DNA of 9,966 nucleotides from an uncultured Fretibacterium sp. (GCA_937915755.1 CALGGR010000071.1:1-9966); one strand, 5' to 3'; shown: positions 1 to 6,000, counted from the stretch's first letter. The notes: generated by a model from the letters alone, not told the origin. Program-made: numbers and translations.

Positions 1-2
1 GT

Positions 3-362
3 ATCAAGGATAACCAATTAGCTATCGCACTTGATAAGGTCGTTGACTTCTTTACCGGCCAAAGTATTCTCGCTGTGTCAGGCGTGGTTCTGGAAGCTCC
101 TACTAAAAATCAGTTGCTTACTCCCGCGCTCATCGCAAGGCACTTCGGCGTATCCGTTCGCAGGGTTAATGATACTCTCACCGCTGAAGGCTATCAGCAT
201 AAAGTCGGCACTGATTTTGAACCTCTTGAACTTGGCCTACCCTTTGCTGTCATGGTCGATACCACTAAACGTAATTGCGACGGCTCACCGGTACGTATGC
301 TTAAGTGGGACAGCTCTATTCTTGATGAAATTGAACCGCTGTTTACTGCTGTTCACTCTTAG
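3..362 (+). CDS. Antirepressor-like protein, C-terminal part (partial at left edge)
   Basis: The frame is open to the left edge, so the N-terminus lies outside the window; the visible 119 residues end at TAG. The region resembles the C-terminal domain of phage antirepressor/regulatory proteins. It begins with a helical segment (IALDKVVDFFTG). A helix-turn-helix-like stretch, LLTPALIARHFGVSVRRVND, follows, and then the family's usual ending of a 'lifelong' G-x-P-[FY]-A-V-x-x-D-T-x-K segment (GLPFAVMVDTTKR) and a DGSPVRMLKW segment. In that family this domain follows an N-terminal Bro, Rha or KilA-type domain and helps counter the repressor or bind DNA; which N-terminal domain this protein carries cannot be seen. 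An internal GTG at 75 lies inside the domain and is unlikely to be the true start. Isoleucine codons are all ATT/ATC, unlike the genes after 1570. The family match is by pattern recall, not by search. Confidence 0.6.
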   Translation: MKDNQLAIALDKVVDFFTGQSILAVSGVVLEAPTKNQLLTPALIARHFGVSVRRVNDTLTAEGYQHKVGTDFEPLELGLPFAVMVDTTKRNCDGSPVRMLKWDSSILDEIEPLFTAVHS

Positions 363-376
363 TCGGGGAATACATC

Positions 377-508
377 ATGGCCACGTTCTTTCGTTCTTGG
401 ATTAAACGGCGCAGGTTGAGTTTTCGCCTGCACCGCATCTTTTTGTCCGACATCATTGAAGGCTTGCTTTGCACCTTCAATCGATACTTACTTCGTGAAA
501 GGAGTTGA
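377..508 (+). CDS. Small basic hypothetical protein (43 aa)
   Basis: A 43-codon frame starts at ATG 14 bases after the upstream stop, behind a GGGGAA that could serve as ribosome binding site. It ends in TGA at 508. The product is strongly basic in its first half (several Arg/Lys between residues 10 and 20), followed by a hydrophobic segment (IFLSDIIEGLLCTF) and another basic end. No family is recognised. The frame's last codons contain the AAAGGAG that serves the next gene at 516, an arrangement common in compact phage operons and the main argument that this is a real gene. It could also be chance coding. Confidence 0.4.
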   Translation: MATFFRSWIKRRRLSFRLHRIFLSDIIEGLLCTFNRYLLRERS

Positions 509-515
509 TTATACC

Positions 516-698
516 ATGTTCAATAAGGGCAGAATTGACACCCTTTACTCCTCCATCGATAAGCTATGCTCCATTCAGGACGATATTAATGCGTCCCTTC
601 TGGATATGCCCTTTGCTGAACCCGATGACCCCGATTGGGACGTTTGGACTAATAAGAAAGGCGTTCGCGAATTATCCGCTTTGGCTAATATCATTTAG
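516..698 (+). CDS. Small hypothetical phage protein (60 aa), possibly truncated by an amber stop
   Basis: ATG at 516 follows AAAGGAG at 498-504 with good spacing. An in-frame upstream extension lacks this ribosome binding site. The product is acidic and mostly helical: a helix (RIDTLYSSIDKLCSIQDDI), a break around the DMPFAEPDDPDWD segment, and a second helix (ELSALANII). This helix-loop-helix layout, with a 'DMP' turn, resembles small coiled-coil proteins common in Bacillota phage early regions, where the second helix is usually longer. Here the frame stops at TAG (696-698), but the codons after it continue a plausible helix to TAA at 755. The protein may therefore be cut short by mutation or extended by readthrough. 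Function unknown. Confidence 0.55.
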   Translation: MFNKGRIDTLYSSIDKLCSIQDDINASLLDMPFAEPDDPDWDVWTNKKGVRELSALANII

Positions 699-755
699 AA
701 TGCTATCGATTTCGCCAATAACGCTGTCCTTTCTATTGATACTTCTGCTAACTAA
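699..755 (+). other. In-frame continuation after the amber stop of the 60-aa gene
   Basis: Directly after the TAG at 696-698, eighteen sense codons run to TAA at 755 in the same frame and read NAIDFANNAVLSIDTSAN. Its spacing of hydrophobic residues continues the second helix of the 60-residue protein. The simplest reading is that the gene once ended at 755 and acquired a nonsense change; amber suppression is the alternative. The long genes of the window have no internal TAG, so general recoding of TAG is unlikely. Confidence 0.3.
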
Positions 756-915
756 AAGTCGAAACCGGTTACTGCTTTCTCCTCGCCGGTCTGTCCGTTA
801 TGCGGGCACTGATGATGACTGCCTCCTATGGCTGGTACGCAGATTTTAGACACTATACGAAAGGTTGGGATATTCGGTATTTAGTTCTTCACATCTTTTT
901 TCTTTGGCGCATTTT
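756..915 (+). pseudogene. Possible frame-broken small zinc-ribbon gene
   Basis: No intact gene with a convincing start and ribosome binding site is seen between 756 and 995. In frame with the preceding gene, 756-809 reads a short peptide ending in a CPLCGH motif, a typical half zinc ribbon, before TGA at 810. One base back in register, from about 809, the frame reads on coherently as LMMTASYGWYADFRHYTKGW and further. A single lost base near 809 would join the two halves. No start codon is found in the first frame (AAG stands where ATG might be), and no second CxxC is visible downstream. This is pattern-based and tentative; the end at 915 is approximate. Confidence 0.22.
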
Positions 916-931
916 TACTTTCAAGTCAGCA

Positions 932-978
932 CCCTTGTCCGCTGTTACTTCTTTCACAAGGGAGCTTCTTTTTATTTT
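932..978 (+). terminator. Candidate weak terminator or attenuator hairpin
   Basis: CCCTTGT (932-938) and ACAAGGG (956-962) form a perfect 7-base inverted repeat around a 17-base loop, followed by a T-rich tract (CTTCTTTTTATTTT, 965-978). The stem is short and the loop long, so termination would be partial at best. It sits immediately before the ribosome binding site of the gene at 996, so it may act as a leader element instead. Confidence 0.3.
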
Positions 979-995
979 AGGAGGGTATTATAACC

Positions 996-1301
996 ATGAA
1001 ACCTTTATATCCTATTGATAATGATGTTTTAGAACATATCGGCGCGGCGGCTCTTATCTTTATGCAAAACCTTGATGTTTTCGGTCAGGTTACTTACAAG
1101 CAGTGCTGCTCTCTCTTCACTGACGTTATCGGCGACGACGAAGACATACATGAGGCCAGAATAATCCATGAAGCCCCAGTCATGTATAAACTGCTTTCGG
1201 ATATTCGCGACTGCCTCACCGATTATGACCTGCCTAGCGATATTGAGGCTGATATTCGTGAACTGCTAGACCGCATTGACTGCGTGGAGGAGCAATCATG
1301 A
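996..1301 (+). CDS. Hypothetical phage early-region protein (101 aa)
   Basis: ATG at 996 has a strong AGGAGGG ribosome binding site at 979-985. The stop TGA overlaps the ATG of the next gene (ATGA), so translation is probably coupled. The protein is acidic. Its C-terminal half (APVMYKLLSDIRDCL, then DIEADIRELLDRID) resembles small helical phage proteins with an 'APxMYxLL...' motif, often found near recombination or antirepressor genes, whose role is unknown. The N-terminal half (GAAALIFMQNLDVFGQVTYK) is not recognised. Almost all isoleucine codons are ATT/ATC, like the upstream genes. Confidence 0.75.
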   Translation: MKPLYPIDNDVLEHIGAAALIFMQNLDVFGQVTYKQCCSLFTDVIGDDEDIHEARIIHEAPVMYKLLSDIRDCLTDYDLPSDIEADIRELLDRIDCVEEQS

Positions 1302-2092
1302 CAAACGCACTGCAACTGCTCACTACCAAAAACCTTGACGGCATTTATCTTGACTGCTACGTTGAACGGGGACAGGAACATAGCGGCGACTTCTGGGCTA
1401 CTAGGGAGCAAATCGGAATGTTGCTAGGGTATGTGAAACCTAGAGACGCAATCGCACATATTCATATGCGTAATAAGGAACGTTTGGACAAATTTTCAGG
1501 GGTTGTCAATCTGTCAACCCCTTCGGGAACGCAGGCAACAACGGTCTACAACTTCAAGGGACTGCTTGAAATATGCAGGTACAGCAATCAGCCTATAGCA
1601 AATGACGTAATCGATAAGCTGTGGGAGATAGCGGACGAAATACGCAGGACAGGCAGCTACAACGCATATGAACTAGAGCCGTTGAATGTGCGAGCCAGAG
1701 TAGCGGAAGTATTGCAGAGGTTAGCCCTGCAGGTATCAGATAAACAAGATAAGCAGGAGATAATCAGCGAAGCCTTCAAGATAGCGACGGGGCACGAACT
1801 GCCGAAGAAAGAAGAGCCAGCCCCAACGGCTAAGACCCACCGCTATTGGACAGCCCAGCAGATAGGGAACACCTTAAAATGGGCAGCAGACGCAGTACTG
1901 CATAGAGCGGAAAATCTAGGTATCACGAAGAAAGAGCAAAACGGCTATTGGGATGGCGATACATGGTATTTCAGCAAGGAAGGTCGCAAGAAGTTCCTTG
2001 AATTAGTACACAGAGAAATCGTCAAAATAGAGGACGGCTTCGAGTACTATGAAGACGGCAGGAAACACATACATTGGAGCTTTGACATTTGA
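1298..2092 (+). CDS. BRO-N domain phage antirepressor
   Basis: A 264-residue protein starting at ATG behind GGAGGAG, overlapping the upstream stop. Residues about 25-120 look like a BRO-N domain: DFWATREQIGMLLGYVKPRDAI, HMRNKERL, then VYNFKGLLEICRYSNQP and a DKLWEIADEIRRTGSY ending. Residues 180-240 form a second domain (HRYWTAQQIGNTLKWAADAV, GYWDGDTWYFSKEGRKKF) similar to the winged-helix-like C-terminal domains of phage antirepressors. Proteins of this kind bind DNA or the phage repressor and promote lytic genes; which applies here is not shown. Codon use changes inside the gene: the first four isoleucines use ATT/ATC, while ATA dominates from residue 92 (about 1571), as in the genes that follow. 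A recombination joint within the gene is therefore likely. Confidence 0.82.
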   Translation: MTNALQLLTTKNLDGIYLDCYVERGQEHSGDFWATREQIGMLLGYVKPRDAIAHIHMRNKERLDKFSGVVNLSTPSGTQATTVYNFKGLLEICRYSNQPIANDVIDKLWEIADEIRRTGSYNAYELEPLNVRARVAEVLQRLALQVSDKQDKQEIISEAFKIATGHELPKKEEPAPTAKTHRYWTAQQIGNTLKWAADAVLHRAENLGITKKEQNGYWDGDTWYFSKEGRKKFLELVHREIVKIEDGFEYYEDGRKHIHWSFDI

Positions 2093-2499
2093 GACGAGGA
2101 TTTGAATTTGAGAACGAGTTAAACCGAGTAAGCAAGTACCTGAACGCCAACGGTATCCACATGCACAAGAACCATGCCCGAAGAACGGAACAGGGGATAT
2201 ATCTTGAAGGCGAGCCGTTTGACTACGAAGTACTGAACAAGGGAAAGCTGCACTGTTTTGACGCGAAAGAATGTTCCGGAGACCGCTGGAACTTGAAGAA
2301 CGCGAAATTGAGCCAGTTAAACAATCTGCTTGTGTGCCGTAAAAACGGTGCACAGGCATATTTTTTAGTGTGGTTTAGGAAGCTGAATAAAATAATCCGT
2401 TTTGACGCTGAAACAGTAAGACAGGCATTAATAGCCGGGCAAAGCAGTCTAACACCAAAGGAGGGGACAAAATGGGACTGGACAGAATTGCTTACATAA
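2089..2499 (+). CDS. RecU-like Holliday junction resolvase
   Basis: The 136-residue frame begins at TTG overlapping the BRO stop (TTGA). GGAG at 2076-2079 lies nine bases upstream and supports this start; no in-frame ATG precedes the conserved N-terminus. The protein matches the RecU-type PD-(D/E)XK nuclease plan: an N-terminal FENELN helix, PFDY (Asp45), then FDAKE with Asp58, Lys60 and Glu61 as the likely metal-binding catalytic set, and a LSQLNNL helix with Gln76. It is shorter than Bacillus RecU (about 200 residues), as expected for phage versions. It would cut four-way junctions made during phage replication and recombination. It overlaps the primase gene by 28 bases and so belongs to the replication operon. 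Confidence 0.8.
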   Translation: MRRGFEFENELNRVSKYLNANGIHMHKNHARRTEQGIYLEGEPFDYEVLNKGKLHCFDAKECSGDRWNLKNAKLSQLNNLLVCRKNGAQAYFLVWFRKLNKIIRFDAETVRQALIAGQSSLTPKEGTKWDWTELLT

Positions 2500-4916
2500 A
2501 GGAACGTTACAGCGTATTAGAGTACGCGCGGGACGTGTTAGGTTTGCCTGTGAAGAACAGTGGAGACCGCTGCATATCTCTAGCACCAAATTCACATAAC
2601 GCTACAGCGATGGTTGTGTATGAAGATTGGTGGTATGACTTCAAGCAGGGTTGCGGAGGGGACGTTATAGACCTTTGCGCCTGTGCAAAACACGATGGAG
2701 ACAAAGGCGAGGCAATACGAGAACTTGCGGGAGATTATGGCGGAGACTGGTTAGCCTACACAGAAAACCTGAACAACAAAATAGCGTACTTTCATACTCA
2801 GTTAAGAGAAAGTGATATACGTTACCTTTACCGCAGGGGTATCAAGAAAGAAACGATAGACCGGTTAAGATTAGGTTACGATGCACAAGAAGACCGATTG
2901 ATAATCCCGTATTACAAAAACGGTTATGTTGCGTATTATGTAGGGCGCGACAGGAGCGGGAAGCCTGAAGCCTCGAAGTACAAGAAAGCAAAGCTGGACG
3001 GGCTGAATGAAAATATAGCATGGGGACTTCATACATTCTCATCAGAACACCGTGAACTAGTAGAACAAATGCTCAAAAAGAAAATTACTGAGCAAGAGGT
3101 AAGTATTGACAGCAACGTCCCTAAAAATGACAAAGAGTGCGTGTCAAAAAAAGACCCATTGCTGACAATACGTACCCTAAAAAAGTTCTGTATTATTACT
3201 GAGGGAGCATTTGACGCAATGTCATTTGAACAGGAAGGTTTCAAAGTACTTTCTCCGATAAGCGGATACTTCAACAAGAATACTTTGAAGCAGGTAATAA
3301 GCCTTTGCAAGACACAGGAATGCGTATTTCTGTGCTTTGACAGCGATAAAGCAGGAACAAAGTTTCAGGTAGAGATGGCGAAGCTGTTATTCCGCAGCCG
3401 AGTGAACTTTGTATGCGGAACACTGCCAGAAGGAGTAAAGGACGTATCAGATTATTACGCTGCAGGCGGTGACCTGTTTGCGCTGGTAGAGAATGCAAAG
3501 CCCGGAATAGCAATGCTTGCAAGCCGTATAACAGATAAGGACGAGTTCAAGAAATTCGTGTATGAAGCAGCCCGTTTTGTGGATGAGCCTGAATTAACAG
3601 AGCTATTCGAAAACACATTCCAATTTTCTAAAACGTGGCTTGCCTCAGTCTTGAAGAAAGCGTTACGGCCGCCAATAGAAAAGCTAATTATTCAGGAGAT
3701 AATGAAAGAAAGAAGCCTGAAGTACGTTGAAGGGTTAGGTTTCTATGAATATACGCATGGAGTATGGAAAAGCTGTGCAGATAACTTAATCCGGAACTAT
3801 CTTGCTTCCCTTCTGGGCTATTGGGCAACTGGCGGCAGGCTGAATAGTATCTTAGGATACCTGAAAGCAGAAACGACAACGGAAGAATTATTTAACCGTC
3901 AAGCAATATTCAACTTCCGCAACTGTGTGCTAGACCTGTTAAGCGGAGAGAAACGGAAGCACAGCGAGGCTTTTATGAGCAGTGTTCAGGTAGGTTATGA
4001 CTATAATCCCGAAGCCGATTGTCCATTGTGGAAAAAGTTTATCAAAGAAGTAATGAATGAGAGAGAAGCCTCAATCAAGCTATTGCAGGAAATGACCGGC
4101 TATATTCTGTACAGCGATTGTTCATTGCAAAAGTGTTTTTTCTTGATGGGAGACGGAGCAAACGGAAAAAGCGTATTTCTGAATGTGATACGAGCAGTAT
4201 TCGGAGAAGCGAACGTCTCGAATGTAGAAATGTCGAGCCTGATAGAGCCATTCCAACGAATAAACCTGATAAATTCGCTTGTGAATATCAGTACTGAAAC
4301 CAGTTCAAATGTTAAAGGAGCAGAAAGCTACTTTAAGCAGATAGTAGTAGGAGATACGATAGCGGGCTGTTATAAGAACAAGGATTTTGTGAACTTTAAC
4401 CCGCGTTGTGTAATGATTTCAGCCTGCAACGAATATGTGAAATCCCGCGATACAACAGAAGGATTTTTGAGGCGTATATGCTTTATAGATTTTCCCTGCA
4501 AGTTTGAAGGCAAGAAGGCAGATACAGAGCTTGAAAATAAGCTGAAAAAAGAACTACCCGGAATATTCAACTGGGCATATGAAGGTTACAGGCGTTTGCG
4601 TGAACAGAAACATTTTACGGAAACGCCAGAGCAGGAAACGATGATGGAAGAGTTCCAGCAGTTGATAAACCCTGTGGCTACATTTATTCGTGAATGCTTA
4701 AGTGAAGAGACCGGGCGAATAGAACGCGGAGAACTGTTCAAGAAGTATGTATCATGGTGTAAGGAAACTGTACAGGAAAAAATCCAGCCGCGCAAAAGTT
4801 TCATGCAGAACTTCAAGAAAACGGCGAAACAGTTAATACCTTATGTAAAAGAAATGACCATTCACGGACTGCGGTATTTTGATTTCAGCGGATTTATCAA
4901 CTATGAGGAAAGTTAA
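2472..4916 (+). CDS. Phage primase-helicase (toprim primase fused to P4/D5-type SF3 helicase)
   Basis: An 814-residue replication protein starting at ATG behind AGGAGGGG. Residues 1-90 look like a degenerate CHC2 primase zinc-binding domain: Cys34, His42 and a WYDFKQGCGGDVIDL segment are present, but the usual paired cysteines are not clear. A toprim domain covers about 230-335, with ITEGAFDAMS (Glu244) and CFDSDKAG (Asp290, Asp292). The C-terminal half is a D5/P4 helicase of superfamily 3: Walker A GDGANGKS at 560-567, a Walker B-like LVNISTE at 603-609, the sensor ISACNE near 650, and the arginine-finger region GFLRRI at 664-669. It should both prime and unwind at the phage origin, and takes the place of separate primase and helicase. 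No separate replicative helicase or helicase loader is seen in the window. The 3' end overlaps the next gene by 14 bases. Confidence 0.92.
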   Translation: MGLDRIAYIKERYSVLEYARDVLGLPVKNSGDRCISLAPNSHNATAMVVYEDWWYDFKQGCGGDVIDLCACAKHDGDKGEAIRELAGDYGGDWLAYTENLNNKIAYFHTQLRESDIRYLYRRGIKKETIDRLRLGYDAQEDRLIIPYYKNGYVAYYVGRDRSGKPEASKYKKAKLDGLNENIAWGLHTFSSEHRELVEQMLKKKITEQEVSIDSNVPKNDKECVSKKDPLLTIRTLKKFCIITEGAFDAMSFEQEGFKVLSPISGYFNKNTLKQVISLCKTQECVFLCFDSDKAGTKFQVEMAKLLFRSRVNFVCGTLPEGVKDVSDYYAAGGDLFALVENAKPGIAMLASRITDKDEFKKFVYEAARFVDEPELTELFENTFQFSKTWLASVLKKALRPPIEKLIIQEIMKERSLKYVEGLGFYEYTHGVWKSCADNLIRNYLASLLGYWATGGRLNSILGYLKAETTTEELFNRQAIFNFRNCVLDLLSGEKRKHSEAFMSSVQVGYDYNPEADCPLWKKFIKEVMNEREASIKLLQEMTGYILYSDCSLQKCFFLMGDGANGKSVFLNVIRAVFGEANVSNVEMSSLIEPFQRINLINSLVNISTETSSNVKGAESYFKQIVVGDTIAGCYKNKDFVNFNPRCVMISACNEYVKSRDTTEGFLRRICFIDFPCKFEGKKADTELENKLKKELPGIFNWAYEGYRRLREQKHFTETPEQETMMEEFQQLINPVATFIRECLSEETGRIERGELFKKYVSWCKETVQEKIQPRKSFMQNFKKTAKQLIPYVKEMTIHGLRYFDFSGFINYEES

Positions 4917-5184
4917 GCAGATACTATCAGAGTTTCAAAGATGGCAGCTTAGTATAAGCATAGAAGATGGCCGTGTAGTACTGAACGGCGGAGACAAAAG
5001 AGCACGAGAGCATTACCGCAATTTTATGGATGAGCATAAAACGGTAGAAGCCTACATAATTCTTGAAATGGCCAAGAATGACCCCGATTTAATGTTCGAA
5101 ATAGAAGAGCGTGCAGCTATTCGTGAAGCAGATGGATTACCGGGAGATTTATTCTCAGCGGTAATGTGTAATTTTACGAATTGA
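4903..5184 (+). CDS. TubC N-terminal docking domain-like small protein
   Basis: ATG at 4903 lies inside the end of the primase gene and gives 93 residues. A TTG at 4879 would add eight residues, but it is farther inside the primase and lacks a better ribosome binding site, so the ATG is preferred. Residues about 3-55 (KQILSEFQRWQLSISIEDGR, VVLNGGDKRAREHYRNF, VEAYII) follow the helix-strand-strand-helix pattern of TubC N-terminal docking domains. Those were first described in polyketide/peptide synthetases, but related domains are common as small phage genes beside primases. The likely role is protein-protein contact with the replication apparatus; this is inference. The C-terminal part is acidic. 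The ribosome binding site is weak, so expression probably depends on coupling to the primase. Confidence 0.65.
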   Translation: MRKVKQILSEFQRWQLSISIEDGRVVLNGGDKRAREHYRNFMDEHKTVEAYIILEMAKNDPDLMFEIEERAAIREADGLPGDLFSAVMCNFTN

Positions 5185-5335
5185 TTTGAGAAAAATTACT
5201 AGGTGCAGAAAAAGTAAGTAATTTACGCATCTGCACCCAAATTGCACCCAGAATTGCACCCACTAAAACCCTTTCTATTACTGCTTTTTACCTTTCTTGG
5301 GTGCAAAGGTGCAAATAAAGAGAAGGTTAGTAGCG

Positions 5336-5404
5336 TGTGAAAATAAAAAAAGGATAGTAGCCCATGTAAAAAATAAAAATATATAAAGAATAAGTTGAAA
5401 AGAA
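5336..5404. other. A/T-rich tract between iterons
   Basis: About 70 bases made almost only of A and T, with runs such as TAAAAAATAAAAATATATAA. It lies between the left and right halves of the iteron cluster and just downstream of the primase-helicase gene. Such a tract could be the DNA unwinding element of a phage origin. Only composition and position support this. Confidence 0.35.
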
Positions 5405-5442
5405 ATGCACCCAAAGAAAATATTGATATGACCGGCTTTTAT

Positions 5443-5474
5443 GGGTGCAGAAGTAAAAAAGGACTTTTGCACCC
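5443..5474 (+). promoter_or_regulatory. 12-bp leader hairpin built from two inverted iterons
   Basis: GGGTGCAGAAGT (5443-5454) pairs with ACTTTTGCACCC (5463-5474) over 12 positions, one of them a G-U pair, leaving an 8-base loop AAAAAAGG. It ends three bases before the GAGGAGG ribosome binding site of the regulator gene. As DNA it is an inverted pair of TGCACCC sites, a good dimer operator. As RNA it could affect translation or stability. No T-run follows, so it is not an intrinsic terminator. Confidence 0.6.
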
Positions 5475-5489
5475 TATGAGGAGGAATTT

Positions 5490-5945
5490 TTGATTTTGAA
5501 GCAGAAAGATAAATTTCGTTACGCGGAAAAGTGCCTCTATGAGTATAAGCAAAATGTAGCATGCCTTGAAATCCTGCGAGAAGATTTGAAGAAAGAACAG
5601 GCCGGATTAGATGTTCATGCGCAGAATTACGACAGCGTCCCGCAGAATATCAGTACCCCTTCAAATCCCGTTCAGGCGAGAGTGCTGAAGATAGAGCACA
5701 TAGAAGACCGAATAAAGAAACTTGAACGCTGGGTAACACCAATAACACTGATGATAAAGAACTTAAACAGCGCAGAAGTTCTTGAAGGGTCAAATAATGA
5801 GATACTAATGAAGATATTGAAGCTGATGTATTTCGGGCAAAATCAACCAGATGTAGTAATAGGTGAGTTGAAGATAGCGCGACGTACCTTTTATTATCAT
5901 AGGCAAAGGCTCGTAAATTCTGCAATATGCTATCTTGCACTTTGA
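5490..5945 (+). CDS. Late-gene transcriptional regulator (RinA/ArpU-like, sigma region 4-type HTH)
   Basis: The start is TTG at 5490 or TTG at 5496, behind GAGGAGG at 5478-5484; no ATG is available near the conserved N-terminus. The 151-residue product has a helical N-terminal part (YAEKCLYEYKQNVACLEILR, EDLKKEQAGLDVHAQ), a linker, a second helix (KIEHIEDRIKKLERWV), and a C-terminal helix-turn-helix at about 105-146 (DVVIGELKIARRTFYYHRQR). This plan matches small sigma-70-region-4-like phage proteins of the RinA/ArpU group, which activate packaging and structural genes from a position just before the terminase. The location here is the same. The gene is bracketed by TGCACCC sites upstream and TTGCAC repeats downstream, the first of which encodes its last residues (Leu-Ala-Leu-stop). 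It probably binds one or both sets; this is inference. Confidence 0.72.
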   Translation: MILKQKDKFRYAEKCLYEYKQNVACLEILREDLKKEQAGLDVHAQNYDSVPQNISTPSNPVQARVLKIEHIEDRIKKLERWVTPITLMIKNLNSAEVLEGSNNEILMKILKLMYFGQNQPDVVIGELKIARRTFYYHRQRLVNSAICYLAL

Positions 5946-6000
5946 TTGCACTTTGGTTGCACAAATCTTGCACTATTTTTGCACTTTGATTGCACTTTTC
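5935..6000 (+). repeat. Six phased 11-bp direct repeats with core TTGCAC
   Basis: Six copies start exactly every 11 bases at 5935, 5946, 5957, 5968, 5979 and 5990. They read TTGCACTTTGA, TTGCACTTTGG, TTGCACAAATC, TTGCACTATTT, TTGCACTTTGA and TTGCACTTTTC. The six-base core is unchanged in all copies while the other five positions vary, so selection is on the core and its spacing. The copies lie on about the same face of the helix. The first overlaps the end of the regulator gene and the last ends 12 bases before an extended -10. This looks like an activator-binding array for the packaging operon; an origin or packaging site remains possible. Confidence 0.85.

Larger units (their letters stand above)
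5201..5474. repeat. Nine-copy TGCACC(C) iteron cluster
   Basis: TGCACCC on the + strand occurs at 5232-5238, 5243-5249, 5255-5261, 5406-5412 and 5468-5474. In inverse orientation, GGGTGCA occurs at 5299-5305 and 5443-5449, and the shorter GGTGCA at 5202-5207 and 5308-5313. The first three direct copies are 11 and 12 bases apart, about one helical turn. TTGCACCCA (5254-5262) and TGGGTGCAA (5298-5306) form a 9-base inverted repeat. So many copies of a 6-7 base word in about 275 bases is far beyond chance. A DNA-binding protein site is the natural reading: origin iterons or operators for the adjacent regulator. Confidence 0.8.
5185..5489. other. Gene-free stretch with repeats and an A/T-rich core
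   Basis: No gene is supported here on either strand. The stretch holds nine TGCACC(C) motifs, an A-rich segment at about 5336-5404 with very few G or C, and a 12-base-pair hairpin just before the next ribosome binding site. This is what a replication origin (iterons plus an easily melted tract) or a regulator's operator region would look like. No convincing -35/-10 promoter pair was found, although the regulator gene at 5490 may need one. Confidence 0.6.

Noticed and set aside
31..405. Plus-strand frame overlapping the antirepressor fragment
   Set aside because: It is the shifted shadow of the antirepressor frame; only the latter shows family-like sequence.
696..698. Genome-wide TAG reassignment
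   Set aside because: The long primase, methyltransferase and terminase genes contain no internal TAG, and TAG ends two other genes at sensible places.
505..849. 114-codon plus-strand frame over the 60-aa gene
   Set aside because: It is a shadow of the acidic gene at 516, with low-complexity L/I/P content and no fitting ribosome binding site.
1499..1521. GGGGTTG/CAACCCC inverted repeat inside the BRO gene
   Set aside because: Seven-base arms around a 9-base loop lie in mid-gene with no T-run or start site nearby; it can be explained by coding sequence, so no function is claimed.
4879..4902. TTG start for the TubC-like gene
   Set aside because: The extra residues lie inside the primase and have no better ribosome binding site; ATG at 4903 starts just before the conserved KQILSEF segment.
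5278..5562. Minus-strand frame across the repeat stretch
   Set aside because: It is composed of the complement of the A-rich tract and the repeats, runs into the regulator gene, and resembles no protein.
5201..6000. CRISPR array
   Set aside because: The repeat units are 6-11 bases with 4-5 base or irregular gaps, far too short for CRISPR repeats and spacers.
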